Assembly (NCBI GenBank): GCA_017623685.1
Contig: JAGAOP010000042.1
Location: forward strand, 42,906 to 106,905
DNA length: 64,000 bases
Source of the DNA: Spirochaetaceae bacterium
GTDB lineage: Bacteria; Spirochaetota; Spirochaetia; Treponematales; Treponemataceae
Reading direction: 5' to 3'
The notes under the pieces were generated by a model, which was given only the letters and a program-made list of their open reading frames with translations, did no database searches and was not told the origin of the DNA. The position numbers and the translations under genes are program-made. This document shows positions 49,842-60,300 of this stretch, piece by piece (positions within the stretch are counted from its first letter, which is position 1; each line of letters begins with the position of its first letter).

Positions 49842-52805
49842 ATGATTTTTAAATACAAAAAAAATTTAATTCTGACAGTTTTTGCTTTAATATTTCTTTT
49901 TTCAGCCTTTTCTGGCGAAGTATATTTTTCTTACACAGAAAAATATAATAAAGTTTTAGAAGTTTACAATGCAGAATTTTATCCTGGAGTTTTGCTTCAT
50001 GGAACAGAATTTTTGAAACAATTTCCTAACTCTGTTTTAATTCCAGAAGTAAAATTATACATAGGTGAAGCTTTATGTAATTTAAATCAATTAGAAAAAG
50101 CACAACCTTTGTTAAATGATGCTTTGAATTACTTATCTAATTCTTCGGAAAAAGAACTATTGTACGGAGTTGGTTTGTATTGGCAAGGATATATTTCCTA
50201 TGAAAAAAATGATTATCTTTCAGCAGCAAACTTCCTAAGCCAAGGAACAACCATTTTAAAAAATGGAAAAACTGAAAAATACAAAAAACTTTATCTAGAA
50301 GGTTTATTCCTTGGGGCAAAATCTTGTATTTACAGTGGCAACCCTGAATCAAGTATTCCTGTGCTAGAATATTTATGGTATGAAACAGAAAATCCTGAAA
50401 CTATTTTATTACTTTTCCGTAGTTATAATGAATGTAACTTACCAGAAAAAATTATAGATTCATATAGTAAAATTAAGTTTGAAAAACTGTCCCCCTCTGA
50501 AAAAGAAGAAATTTCTTTGTTCTTAGCTTCAGCATATTCTAAAACAAATAATAAAAATGCTGCCTTTGATTTATATCGCAACCTAATATCCAATGGCTCA
50601 GAAACTGTTGCTTCTGTTGCCTTAAAAGCAGCTTGGGACTTATCCCAAGAAATTCCTGATTCATCCCGCGATGAATTATTAACTCTAGCAACAAATCGAC
50701 TTAAAGAAAGCCCCTTGATTCTTTCAGAGTTTAGGACAAGACTAGGAATTGAAGAATTCAACAAAGGGGCTTTCTTAGAAGCAAAAAAATCTTTTTCTTT
50801 ATCTATGGATTTTTTGAAAGAAGCAATAAATAATTCAGCTTCTAAAGAAAAAGCCTTAGATTTAGAAGAAATAAATATTAGATACCTAGCAGAAATTACT
50901 TTTCTAAGCCAAGATTCTCTAGTTCAAGGTGGGATTGAAGCATATGAACAATTATTTTCTTGGGTTAATAAATCTAATTTTGTAAATTTAGTAGAAGAAC
51001 CTAGTTTTACAGCCCAATTATGTCGTTATGCAATTTTTAAAGGGGATTGGGAAAAAGCTTTTTCCTTAGGGAAAGAAGCCCTTGATTACCCTGAAGCCGC
51101 ATATTGGTGTGCAACAGGAGCTTTTAAACTGGGCAAAACCGAAGAATCCCTTTCAATCTTGAAAAATTATGTGTTTAACAAAAAAAACATCACTTTGAAT
51201 AAAAATCTTATTCCTCAAGCAGCTATTTTGTATGCAGACGGATTATCTAGAACAGGTAAAAAAGAAGAAGCCCTAAATATTTTTGTTCAACTGGACAAAA
51301 ATAATTTGCTAGACAGCAAATCTTATCTTAATTTTGCATCCTTGGCTCTAGCTATAAATGATTATTCTTTGGCATATAAGGCTGCTGGAAAAAGCAAAGA
51401 AGTAGATTCATTTTATTTAGCCGCACTGGCTTCTTTTAACAGACAGGATTGGAAAACCGCAGAAACAATGTTTACAACATATCTTTCTTGTGGCTCAAAT
51501 TCTTACACCTCATATGCGGAATATTATTTAGCATTGATTTATTACAAACAAGACCAGTGGCTAAAAGCATACCAGAGCTTTTATGATTTTTCAAAAACAA
51601 ATCCATTTCATCTTCACACAAGAAATGCAAAAAGATACAGTGTAATTTGTGCTTTGCAATTACATCAACAAAATCTACAAGAAAACTGGTTAGATTCAGC
51701 TATTCAAAATGCCAAGGATTTAGTACAAATATCCCCTTCAGTTTCTGAAAAAGAACAAGCTATTTCTTTACTGGCAGGAATATATGGAGATGCAAAAAAA
51801 TATCAACTTGCTTTGGATTTATTAAACCCCTATCTTTCACGGCAAGATGATTTTGGAAACACTTGTCGCCTACAAGCTTCGGAATTTCTTGTGGCTTTAG
51901 GTGAATATGATAGAGCCGACGAAATTCTTTTAAAAACAATGGAATTAGGAAATTCTGAAGAAATAGTACAAAACGCTTGCTATCGTCGTGGAGAAATATT
52001 TTATTCAGCAAACCAATATGAAAAGGCTGCCATTAGATTTTCAGAATACAGAAAAACCTACCCTTCTGGAATATTTGTTGATTCAGCACTATATTTTAAT
52101 GGAGAAAGTCTAAAAAAAATAGGTGAACCAAACCAAGCAATTCTTTGCTACAATGCTTTAATTACAAATTTTCCAAAAAGTTCTTTTGTTTTTAATGCAT
52201 TACAGGAATTGGAGAAAACTTACAGAGAACAAGGAGATTACGGCGCTGCTTTAAAAACTGCAAAACTCATCCTTGAAAAATACCAAGACAGAGCTTTGTT
52301 AATAGGCATTGAACAAGAAATAAAAGAACTAGAACTATTGAACAGTGGAATTGAAGAAAAAATTGTTTTAGCAAAAGAAGAATACGAATCCAAAGGGAAA
52401 TTAAAAACAGCACAAGGAAGAAAAGCTGCTTTAAGCCTTGCAGAAATGTATTTTGCCTCAACTGAAACAGAAGCAGAAGGACTTGTCTTGGCAGAAGAAT
52501 TAATTACTGTTCTACGACCCATTGCAGCACAAGAAACTGAAACTGCAGGACAAGTTGCGATGATTTTAGGGAATTATTATAGGACAAAAGATAATTTTGA
52601 CAAAGCCGCACCTTTATTTTTAGAAGCAGCTACTTTATTAGTAACTCAAAATTCAGAACAAGCAGAGATTGCAATGTATCGGGCAGCAGAAACCTTTTTT
52701 TCAAACAAAAAGACAGGAGATGCTAATTCAACAGTTTTAAAAATGGAAGAATTATTTCCTCACTCTGAATGGACAAAGGCTGGAGCAAAATTCAAAGAAC
52801 CATAA
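49842..52805 (+). CDS. Large TPR-repeat periplasmic protein
   Basis: 987 aa with a signal peptide (ending near FSAFSGEVYF) and tetratricopeptide repeats along nearly the whole length (e.g. GEALCNLNQLEKAQPLL, RGEIFYSANQYEKAAIRFSEYRKTYP, GNYYRTKDNFDKAAPLF). The second half resembles YbgF/CpoB-type TPR units. It leads an operon with a beta-barrel protein and ExbB/ExbD/TonB, so it probably serves as a periplasmic scaffold for an energy-coupled outer-membrane process. Ribosome site AAAGGGA. The substrate is not known. Confidence 0.85.
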   Translation: MIFKYKKNLILTVFALIFLFSAFSGEVYFSYTEKYNKVLEVYNAEFYPGVLLHGTEFLKQFPNSVLIPEVKLYIGEALCNLNQLEKAQPLLNDALNYLSNSSEKELLYGVGLYWQGYISYEKNDYLSAANFLSQGTTILKNGKTEKYKKLYLEGLFLGAKSCIYSGNPESSIPVLEYLWYETENPETILLLFRSYNECNLPEKIIDSYSKIKFEKLSPSEKEEISLFLASAYSKTNNKNAAFDLYRNLISNGSETVASVALKAAWDLSQEIPDSSRDELLTLATNRLKESPLILSEFRTRLGIEEFNKGAFLEAKKSFSLSMDFLKEAINNSASKEKALDLEEINIRYLAEITFLSQDSLVQGGIEAYEQLFSWVNKSNFVNLVEEPSFTAQLCRYAIFKGDWEKAFSLGKEALDYPEAAYWCATGAFKLGKTEESLSILKNYVFNKKNITLNKNLIPQAAILYADGLSRTGKKEEALNIFVQLDKNNLLDSKSYLNFASLALAINDYSLAYKAAGKSKEVDSFYLAALASFNRQDWKTAETMFTTYLSCGSNSYTSYAEYYLALIYYKQDQWLKAYQSFYDFSKTNPFHLHTRNAKRYSVICALQLHQQNLQENWLDSAIQNAKDLVQISPSVSEKEQAISLLAGIYGDAKKYQLALDLLNPYLSRQDDFGNTCRLQASEFLVALGEYDRADEILLKTMELGNSEEIVQNACYRRGEIFYSANQYEKAAIRFSEYRKTYPSGIFVDSALYFNGESLKKIGEPNQAILCYNALITNFPKSSFVFNALQELEKTYREQGDYGAALKTAKLILEKYQDRALLIGIEQEIKELELLNSGIEEKIVLAKEEYESKGKLKTAQGRKAALSLAEMYFASTETEAEGLVLAEELITVLRPIAAQETETAGQVAMILGNYYRTKDNFDKAAPLFLEAATLLVTQNSEQAEIAMYRAAETFFSNKKTGDANSTVLKMEELFPHSEWTKAGAKFKEP

Positions 52806-52861
52806 AATAATTGAATAATCAATGCTTTATACAAAAAATGTTTATTTTTAGGAGAAATATA

Positions 52862-54532
52862 ATGATAAAAAAAAGAAACTTTTTAATAACAATGGGAATT
52901 GTTGCCCTTAATTTATTTTCTTTAAATTATGGAACAGCACAAGAAGAAAAAGAAAATTCCCTGGTTCTACCCGATATAACTACAATTATTTCTCAAGAGG
53001 AAATTTTGATAACAGAAGAAGCTATCCCTGATTTTTCCGGAGCTTTACCAGAAAATCTTAATACAGATACTTTACCAAAAGTTTCCGATACTGAAAACCT
53101 GAAAAAAGATGAAATTTCACTTCAAGAAGAATCAAAAGAAAATTCCTCTTTAGTGTTTCTGGAAGGTGAAGTTGGATTAGGTTGGCCCTACGTTTTTGAT
53201 ACAAATTTTTCTTTATATCAATTTGGCGAAGATCCCTTTAGTGTCAACTTTATTTACGATTCTTTTGGTGGATATGGAAAACACAGCCAAGACATGGGAT
53301 TTTTTGATACCGAAATTGAAATGGAAACAACAAAAACCTTTATTACAAAAAATTCCACGTTGGATTTAGCAGCGTCATATAAAAAACAAGACCTGGGGCT
53401 TCAAGGAAACAGTGTTGTTTTTGACGATATAAATCGTCAAACAGTATTTGCCAGTTTAGGTTGGACATTGCCCTTTGAAAAAGGATTTGAATTAAGTATG
53501 AATATAGATAACCGTTGGTTTTCTAGGTTTGCAGGCTATGCTGGAGATAATTTACAAAATGTAGTAAAAGACGAAAACGTTGCCCTATCTTTATTTGAAA
53601 CACAACCCAATATAAATTTAAGTTGGCAAAAGGAAAAACTTAAACTAAGTTTAGAGGGTAACTGGCTCGGCGGTTTTTTCTTTAATTCAGAAGAAGAAAT
53701 GATAAATCGAAGCCAAGGAAATTTTTATGCAACATTAAATTTTCCAAGACTTAATTTTGAAACTTCCATAGGAATAGTTTATGTGCATAATGGGGACAAA
53801 GAGAAACAAACAAATTTAATTTTTCCCTTTTCTCTAAGTACTAGTGTAAATTTTAAGCTACCTTTTTCAGAACAAGATGCAAACTTAAGTTTGATTGGAG
53901 GCCTTAACTCTAAATCCATAGATTTGTTTCTTTTAGAAAAAAATAATCCATTTACTTTATTTTCAGAAAAACAAATTGTAGCTAACAGCGAACAAACAGA
54001 TTGGTTTGGTCAAACAGCTATATTTGTTCCAATAAAAGAATTTGTTGAATTAGGGTTAGTTGCAGATTTTAGGAAAACCGCCTTTGAAAATGGCATACTA
54101 CAAACCCAACAGGATGAACAATTTAATTCAGTAACTGGATTATTCAATTCAAAAGAGGTGGATTCAACACGACTTTTTACCGATATTTCCATTTCCGTAA
54201 ATTTTACTTCTTTTACAGCTAACTTCGCTTGGAACAATCAGTGGATTGACAAAACTCCTGGGCAACCCACTACTTCTTTGATAGCTTCTTTATCATTTAC
54301 TACCGAAAAAAACTGGGGATTAAAACTTAAGCTTCAAGAAAATCTGGGTTCAGAAAATGACAAGGTTCCAGTACTGGATTTTTCAGCATTTATTAAACCT
54401 TCTGAAAAAACAAAAATATTATTCACTGTAACAGATACAATAAAATTGGTTACAGGAAAAGATAGAATATTTATAGAACCATATATTAAACAGGGGGGAA
54501 ATATTTCTGCCTCTGTTCAGTTTATGTATTAA
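52862..54532 (+). CDS. Putative outer-membrane beta-barrel protein
   Basis: 556 aa. Signal peptide (MIKKRNFLITMGIVALN...GTAQ), an acidic, low-complexity stretch (~30-100), then alternating beta strands with aromatic girdle residues throughout (FEGEVGLGWPYVFDTNFSLY-like), ending in a C-terminal strand GGNISASVQFMY with a terminal aromatic, as expected for a BAM substrate. I do not recognise the family. Start ATG 52862 with AGGAGAA; the in-frame ATG at 52811 is rejected. Within an ExbBD-TonB operon it is a natural candidate for the outer-membrane partner. Confidence 0.7.
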   Translation: MIKKRNFLITMGIVALNLFSLNYGTAQEEKENSLVLPDITTIISQEEILITEEAIPDFSGALPENLNTDTLPKVSDTENLKKDEISLQEESKENSSLVFLEGEVGLGWPYVFDTNFSLYQFGEDPFSVNFIYDSFGGYGKHSQDMGFFDTEIEMETTKTFITKNSTLDLAASYKKQDLGLQGNSVVFDDINRQTVFASLGWTLPFEKGFELSMNIDNRWFSRFAGYAGDNLQNVVKDENVALSLFETQPNINLSWQKEKLKLSLEGNWLGGFFFNSEEEMINRSQGNFYATLNFPRLNFETSIGIVYVHNGDKEKQTNLIFPFSLSTSVNFKLPFSEQDANLSLIGGLNSKSIDLFLLEKNNPFTLFSEKQIVANSEQTDWFGQTAIFVPIKEFVELGLVADFRKTAFENGILQTQQDEQFNSVTGLFNSKEVDSTRLFTDISISVNFTSFTANFAWNNQWIDKTPGQPTTSLIASLSFTTEKNWGLKLKLQENLGSENDKVPVLDFSAFIKPSEKTKILFTVTDTIKLVTGKDRIFIEPYIKQGGNISASVQFMY

Positions 54533-54550
54533 AACTTTTGGAGGCTAAAT

Positions 54551-55177
54551 ATGTTAAGAGTTTTAACGAGTGGGGGTCTTTTGATGATTCCCATAGGAAT
54601 TTGTGCTATTGTTGCAACATTTATTATTTTTGAACGCTTTTTTTATTTCTTAGGAATCAAGAAAAAACACGAAACTTTCCTTTTATCTTTAAGTACAATG
54701 CTTTCTGCACATCGTTACGATGATGCATTAGCTTTGTGTAAGAATCTTGATACTCCAGAATCAAAAGTGGTTGCTAAAGCGATTCAATGTAGAAATTGGC
54801 CAGAAGATCATATTAAAGAAGCTGTTTCTGTGGAAATAGATTTAGTTACTCCCGAATTAGAACATCTTCTTACCCCATTAGGCACAATAGCAAATATTTC
54901 TACATTATTAGGACTTTTAGGAACTGTTACTGGAAATATACAAGCCTTTGGCGTTTTAGGAGCAGGAGCTTCTATGGGAAACCCTGCATTGTTGGCAGGG
55001 GCAATAGCGGAAGCCTTAGTTACAACTGCTTCAGGTTTGGGAATTTCAATTCCTTCGGTAATTTTCCATAATTACTTTGTTTCTAGAGTAAACAGACACC
55101 TAGCCATCATTGAAGCAACGGCAACTTCTGTAGTGTTACAACTTTGCGGTCACAGTCTTTTGGAGCAAAAATCATGA
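54551..55177 (+). CDS. exbB: ExbB/TolQ-type proton channel protein
   Basis: 208 aa with three transmembrane helices. The MotA/TolQ/ExbB core is clear: LGTIANISTLLGLLGTVTGN, then GALAEALVTTASGLGISIP-like helix (GAIAEALVTTASGLGIS). With ExbD it forms the proton-driven motor that energises TonB. Overlaps exbD by 4 nt. TolQ is an alternative name; the TonB-like protein downstream favours ExbB. Confidence 0.92.
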   Translation: MLRVLTSGGLLMIPIGICAIVATFIIFERFFYFLGIKKKHETFLLSLSTMLSAHRYDDALALCKNLDTPESKVVAKAIQCRNWPEDHIKEAVSVEIDLVTPELEHLLTPLGTIANISTLLGLLGTVTGNIQAFGVLGAGASMGNPALLAGAIAEALVTTASGLGISIPSVIFHNYFVSRVNRHLAIIEATATSVVLQLCGHSLLEQKS

Positions 55178-55590
55178 AAACTAAAGGCTGTCGTGTAAGA
55201 ACTTCTCAAATTGATCTTATCCCTATGATAGACATTGTTTTTCAATTAATACTCTTTTTTCTAGTGTCTACCACCTTTGCCCAGCTTCCAGGGATATCTG
55301 TAAACCTACCAGATTCCTCCACAGCAGAAGGAGGTCAAACTGCAAGCCTTATTATTACAGCTTCTGCAGAAGGTGAATTATGGCTAAACGAAGAACTGGT
55401 TACGATAGAACAACTTGATTTAGCCCTAAGTGAATTTGATACTGGGGAAATTCCTTCAAAAGAATATCCTATTCAACTGGAAGCAGATAGTCTTGTAACA
55501 AATGGAACAATAGTAAAAATATTTGATGTTTTACGCAAAAATGGATTTGCTGCTGTAAATTTAAGAACTAGGGAGAACAATTCTAAATGA
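55174..55590 (+). CDS. exbD: ExbD/TolR-type motor protein
   Basis: 138 aa. One N-terminal transmembrane helix with the essential Asp (QIDLIPMIDIVFQLILFFLV) and a periplasmic domain of the ExbD type. Start ATG 55174 overlaps the exbB stop (ATGA) with GGAG upstream; the upstream TTG at 55144 is rejected. Overlaps the TonB gene by 4 nt. Confidence 0.93.
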   Translation: MKTKGCRVRTSQIDLIPMIDIVFQLILFFLVSTTFAQLPGISVNLPDSSTAEGGQTASLIITASAEGELWLNEELVTIEQLDLALSEFDTGEIPSKEYPIQLEADSLVTNGTIVKIFDVLRKNGFAAVNLRTRENNSK

Positions 55591-56642
55591 ATATGTATTT
55601 GCTAAAATCTGAATCAGATAAAATCGCTTTTATTTGCACTTCTGTATTTTGGGGAATAATTATCTTCTGTATTTTGTTTATCCCGATAAAAAAAAACACA
55701 GAAGATAATTATGAAACAATATCTATTCAGTTAGCATCTACACCAAAAACCATAAACTCTAAACCAGGAGAAAATTTTTTAGCAAAAGAGGAAATTCAAT
55801 CTACAACCGCAAAAGAAACTTTTATTCCTGAAACACCAGTTCAACCTATAAGCCAAAATTCCTTGCCTAAAGAAACTACAGTTGCTAACAAACCTCAGGC
55901 TGCAAAAACCGCCACTTCTGAAAATACAGAAACTGCCACTTCGCAAAAAAATTATCAGCAAGTTGTAAAAAGCATGGAAGAATTAATGGCAGAAAATGCA
56001 GCGGTACAAAAATCTAAGCCCCAACTTTCGGATGTAGACTGGGATGCCATGTTCGCAGATGAAAACATAACCACCGTTTCTTCTCAAAGTGAAACTGTGA
56101 CGAAAAATCCTACCTCTACTTCCTCTATTTCTGGAAATGCTGCTTCTTCGGTAACCTCAGATACATCTAAGCAACTTTCTTCTTCTAGTCAAAAAGAAGG
56201 AGCTTTAACAAAAACATCTAGTTCCACAACTTCAGCCTTAGAAAAAATAGGTAGCACCGTATTTGCTTCTACAAATTCCAGCGGAGATGTAGCCTACAAT
56301 GTTACAGCGGAAACTCAGACTTCTACTGGCGAATCCTTGGTAAAAGGCACAAAAATAAAAACTATGGACGGAGGTTCTAGAATCTTAATTGAACCTTCTC
56401 CACCTACAATAAAAATTTCAGCAGAAAGTGAAAAACTAATTGATGGCTCTAGAGAAGTTAATATAACCTTTATAATAAATCCTTCTGGGCAAGTTGAACC
56501 TGGTTCCATAGAAATTACACCTTCTTCTTTGTTGCACCCAAATATTGAAACCGAAATTAAGGCTCAAATAACAAAATGGCTTTTCCAATCGGCGGAAAGT
56601 TCTGGACAGGTACGCTTTAAATATAATATAATGAAAAAATGA
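55587..56642 (+). CDS. TonB-like protein
   Basis: 351 aa. N-terminal transmembrane helix (about 12-32), a long Ser/Thr-rich periplasmic spacer (~35-260, in place of the usual Pro-rich one) and a C-terminal TonB domain (REVNITFIINPSGQVEPGSI, IKAQITKWLFQ). It transfers energy from ExbBD to an outer-membrane partner, probably the barrel encoded upstream. Overlaps its neighbours by 4 nt on each side. Confidence 0.83.
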   Translation: MNMYLLKSESDKIAFICTSVFWGIIIFCILFIPIKKNTEDNYETISIQLASTPKTINSKPGENFLAKEEIQSTTAKETFIPETPVQPISQNSLPKETTVANKPQAAKTATSENTETATSQKNYQQVVKSMEELMAENAAVQKSKPQLSDVDWDAMFADENITTVSSQSETVTKNPTSTSSISGNAASSVTSDTSKQLSSSSQKEGALTKTSSSTTSALEKIGSTVFASTNSSGDVAYNVTAETQTSTGESLVKGTKIKTMDGGSRILIEPSPPTIKISAESEKLIDGSREVNITFIINPSGQVEPGSIEITPSSLLHPNIETEIKAQITKWLFQSAESSGQVRFKYNIMKK

Positions 56643-57310
56643 AAGATACCATAAAAGCGGTTGCCTTTGATATCGACGGGACAATGTATGCCAACTGGAG
56701 ATTATATATTCAGTTGGGTTGCTATGTAGCAAGAAATTTACCTTTTTTTATTAAATACGCAAAAGTTCGTTCTATACTCCATAGAACAGCACCTTTAGGT
56801 GATTTTTACGAATATCAAGCTAGGCTTCTAGGTATTGAAATGAAAATAGAACCACAAAAAGCTAAAGAACTTATCGAAAATAATGTATACAAAGGACTTA
56901 CCCCTTATTTAAAAAAAGTAAAACCTTTTCCTCATTTGAAAGAATGTCTTGAAGCATTAAAAAAAGCAGGTCTTAAAATTGCAATCTTATCAGACTTTCC
57001 TCCAGAACAAAAGGGTGACATTTGGGGAATGGAGCAGATGTTTGATGTGGTTTGTGGCTCAGAAGCTTTAGGGGCATTAAAACCATCAAAATATACCTTT
57101 GGACTGTTAGCAGCAAAACTTGATGTTGCACCAGAAGAAGTTCTATACGTAGGAAACAGTATTTCTGCAGACATAGAAGGAGCTTCAGCTATAGGCATGA
57201 AAACTGCATATTTAATGCCTTTATGGAGAAAAATATTCAATAAACCGCTACCAATTGCAGATATTTCCTTTAAAAACTATCGTCAATTACAGGATTTTGT
57301 GTTACACTAA
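56639..57310 (+). CDS. HAD-family phosphatase
   Basis: 223 aa. HAD motifs: AFDIDGTMY (Asp nucleophile and general acid), LSDFPPEQKG (motif II Ser), LKPSK (motif III Lys) and VGNSISADIEGA (motif IV Asp). A helical cap (~20-90) resembles phosphoglycolate phosphatase-type enzymes. Substrate unknown. It overlaps the TonB-like gene by 4 nt and precedes the giant coiled-coil gene by 30 nt. Confidence 0.85.
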   Translation: MKDTIKAVAFDIDGTMYANWRLYIQLGCYVARNLPFFIKYAKVRSILHRTAPLGDFYEYQARLLGIEMKIEPQKAKELIENNVYKGLTPYLKKVKPFPHLKECLEALKKAGLKIAILSDFPPEQKGDIWGMEQMFDVVCGSEALGALKPSKYTFGLLAAKLDVAPEEVLYVGNSISADIEGASAIGMKTAYLMPLWRKIFNKPLPIADISFKNYRQLQDFVLH

Positions 57311-57340
57311 TTCTATTATTCTTGGGTGGGGATTTACACT

Positions 57341-60300
57341 ATGGATGTTTTAGGTGTCTTAATTTCGATATCTATTTCTGCTATAATCATCTTGGCATTT
57401 AGATATTCGGACAGAAACAGCCGTTCAATTGAAAAGGCAAAAAAGTATATCGATGGCGAAAAAGATAAAATTGATGCAGAATTCAATAAACAAGTTCAGC
57501 AACTAAATGCTGTAACAGCAAATGTAGAAGCAAAAAATTCACAAGCTATTGCAACAGTAAAACGCCTAGAAAAACAAATTCAAGAATTTAATATTGTAAC
57601 AGAAAAATTTACTTCAAGAATAGATGCTGTAGACCAAATTGACAAAAAAATCGCTTCATATAACGACTTGCTTAAACAAGTAATGGATATGACCGCAAGT
57701 TTAGAAGAAAACATGAAGCGAGTTAGCAAGGAATCATCTTTTGTAGACAAATTAGATAAAAAAGTTTCAGATTATTCTAAAAATTTAACAGGTTTAGAAA
57801 AAAGAATTCCTGGAATTGTAAATGAATTTTCATCTGCAAATACTGATCACCTAAAGCAGATTAGTACCAACCTTTTAGAACGTTTTAACCAACAAATAAA
57901 AGAATTAGAAGATTCAGCAAATAATGCAGTTGCAAAAAGCCAAGCAGTATTAAACGACTTAGATGCAGAAATTCGAAGTGCTTATGCCTCTGCCACAAAA
58001 CGAGCTAAAGAATTAGATGACGAAGCCTTTGTACAACTTCAAGCTAAATCTGAACTTAAAATTTCAGATTTACAATCAATTTTAGATAACAACATGGATA
58101 AACTTCGCCAAGACAATGAAAATAAAACAAACAATCTTCATTCCTTGGTTCAAGAAAAAATTTCTGCAGTTCAAGCGGCTCTTAATGCTTCTATCCTGGA
58201 AACACAAAGAACCGCAGAACAGTTGGCAGCAGAAACAGCAGGCAACAGCGAAACTCTTGTTTCAGTACAAGCAAGTATTTTAAACAGAGCACAAGAACTA
58301 GAAGAGCAATACAAAGAAGCTTACGATAAAGCCATAGAAGAAGTTCAAGAAAAAGAAAAAGCCGCCATTGAACAATTTACTTCTTTGTCAGAAAGCAACA
58401 CTCTTGCCCTACAGCAGAATTTCCAAGAAGCAATTTCAAATATTCATACAAACCTTTCAGAAAAAATGAATTCTGTAGAAAGCCAACTTTCTGGAAATAT
58501 CAACATTGTTGAAACCCAATTAGAAGGCAAGATTTCTGACGTTAAGGAAATTCTTAGCGAAAACATTTCTTCTATCGAGAATAAACTTTCAGAAAATATT
58601 GCAACTGTGGAAACTCAACTTTCTGGAAATATTTCCTCAATCGAAAGTCAACTGGCAGGAAATATTAATACTATAGAAAGTCAACTTGTTAATAGAATCA
58701 CTGATATACAAGAAAATTTAGGTGAAAATATTTCTTCTATCGAGAATAAACTTTCAGAAAATATTGCAACTGTGGAAACTCAACTTTCTGGAAATATTTC
58801 CTCAATCGAAAGCCAACTGGCAGAAAAAATTAATGCTGTAGAAAATGAACTTTCAAATAAAATTATTGACACTCAACAAAGTCTTGCCAATTCTTTATCT
58901 TTGGCAGAAACTGCAGTATCTCAACTTTCTAGTATTACAGATAGCAACAACTTGGCAATTACTTCGATGCAAAGTGAAACTCAACGCCGTAACCAAGAAC
59001 TTGAAACTACCTACAATGAAATGTATGAACAGGCATTGTCAGCTGTAATGAAAAAAGAAGAATTAATTCTTTCTCAGTTAGAAGCAAATTCAACAGAGAA
59101 GGTTCAAAATCTTCAACAAAAAACAGAGAATCAGTTGACACAAGTTCAATCAAATTTATCTACTAACATTGAAGAAATTAGACAAAATGCCATAGATAAC
59201 GCCCAAAAAGTACGAGATTCTTTGGCAGAAAAAATCCAAATGGTACAACAAGTCCTTTCTGCCTCTGTAGCAGAAACAAGTGATAGAGCAAATAAACTTG
59301 CAGCCATCACTGCGGAAAATACCAACACTATTGAATCATTTCGTACCCAACATGAACAGTACATCGAAAAAATGGACGAAAAATATCGTCAAATGTACGA
59401 AGATGCGTTGGCAAATGCAGAAAACAAAGGAAAAGAAACATTACAACAGTTAGAAATTTTTTCTTCCAAAAATGCAGATGAATTACGAAGAAATACAGAA
59501 GACTTACTAAAAAACTTGCGTGCAGAAATTGATTCAAAAATGAATTCCACAAAGACAGAAGCGACAAGCCTTACAAATAATGTTCACTCAAGCATAACAG
59601 AAAGTATTGCAACAATTCATAGCAATCTTTCAGATAAATTGCATCAAGTTCAAGACGATATAAACACCAACATAAATGCTGTTCAGAGTACATTAAATGA
59701 CAGATTGGCAGAAGTTCACTCAGACCTTACAGCCTCTGCAGAAGAAGCTGAACGAATTTCAGCCCGTACAGATAGTACAAGAAAGAATCTTGTTGGACTA
59801 CAAGAAGAAATTAAAAACTTAGCAGATGCACTTGAGGCACAATACAAAGAAGCTTACGAAGAAGCTCGAATTGCAGCAGAAAAGAAAGAACAAATTGCCC
59901 TTTCTCAGTTTGAAGAAATTGCCCATAACAACGCAGATAAATTCCTTCAGGCTGCTGAAACCCAGCTTTCTTCTGTTCAGCAAAACTTAGAACAAAAAAT
60001 TGGGGAACTTCATACTTCAATCCAAAGTGTTGAAAAATTCACTGAGCAATCATCAGAACGGTTGGAAATTCAGTTAAAAGATTTAGATATTCATGTGGCA
60101 GAAAAAATTTCTGAAATGCAAAAAGATACCAATTCTTGCCAAGAAGAAATAAATCAACAACTGTCAAATACCCTTCAACACATGGCAACCCAAATTCAAA
60201 ATGCTCAAAACGAAGCAAAAGATACTATCAGCCGCATCCATGATGCAATCAAAGCAGCCGAAGCAGAAACACAATCTGCTTCTACAATACTTATGCAGCA

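Noticed and set aside
58441..58890. CRISPR-like or tandem DNA repeat
   Set aside because: The repeats are coding hendecads in a coiled-coil gene, with varied codons and no spacers.
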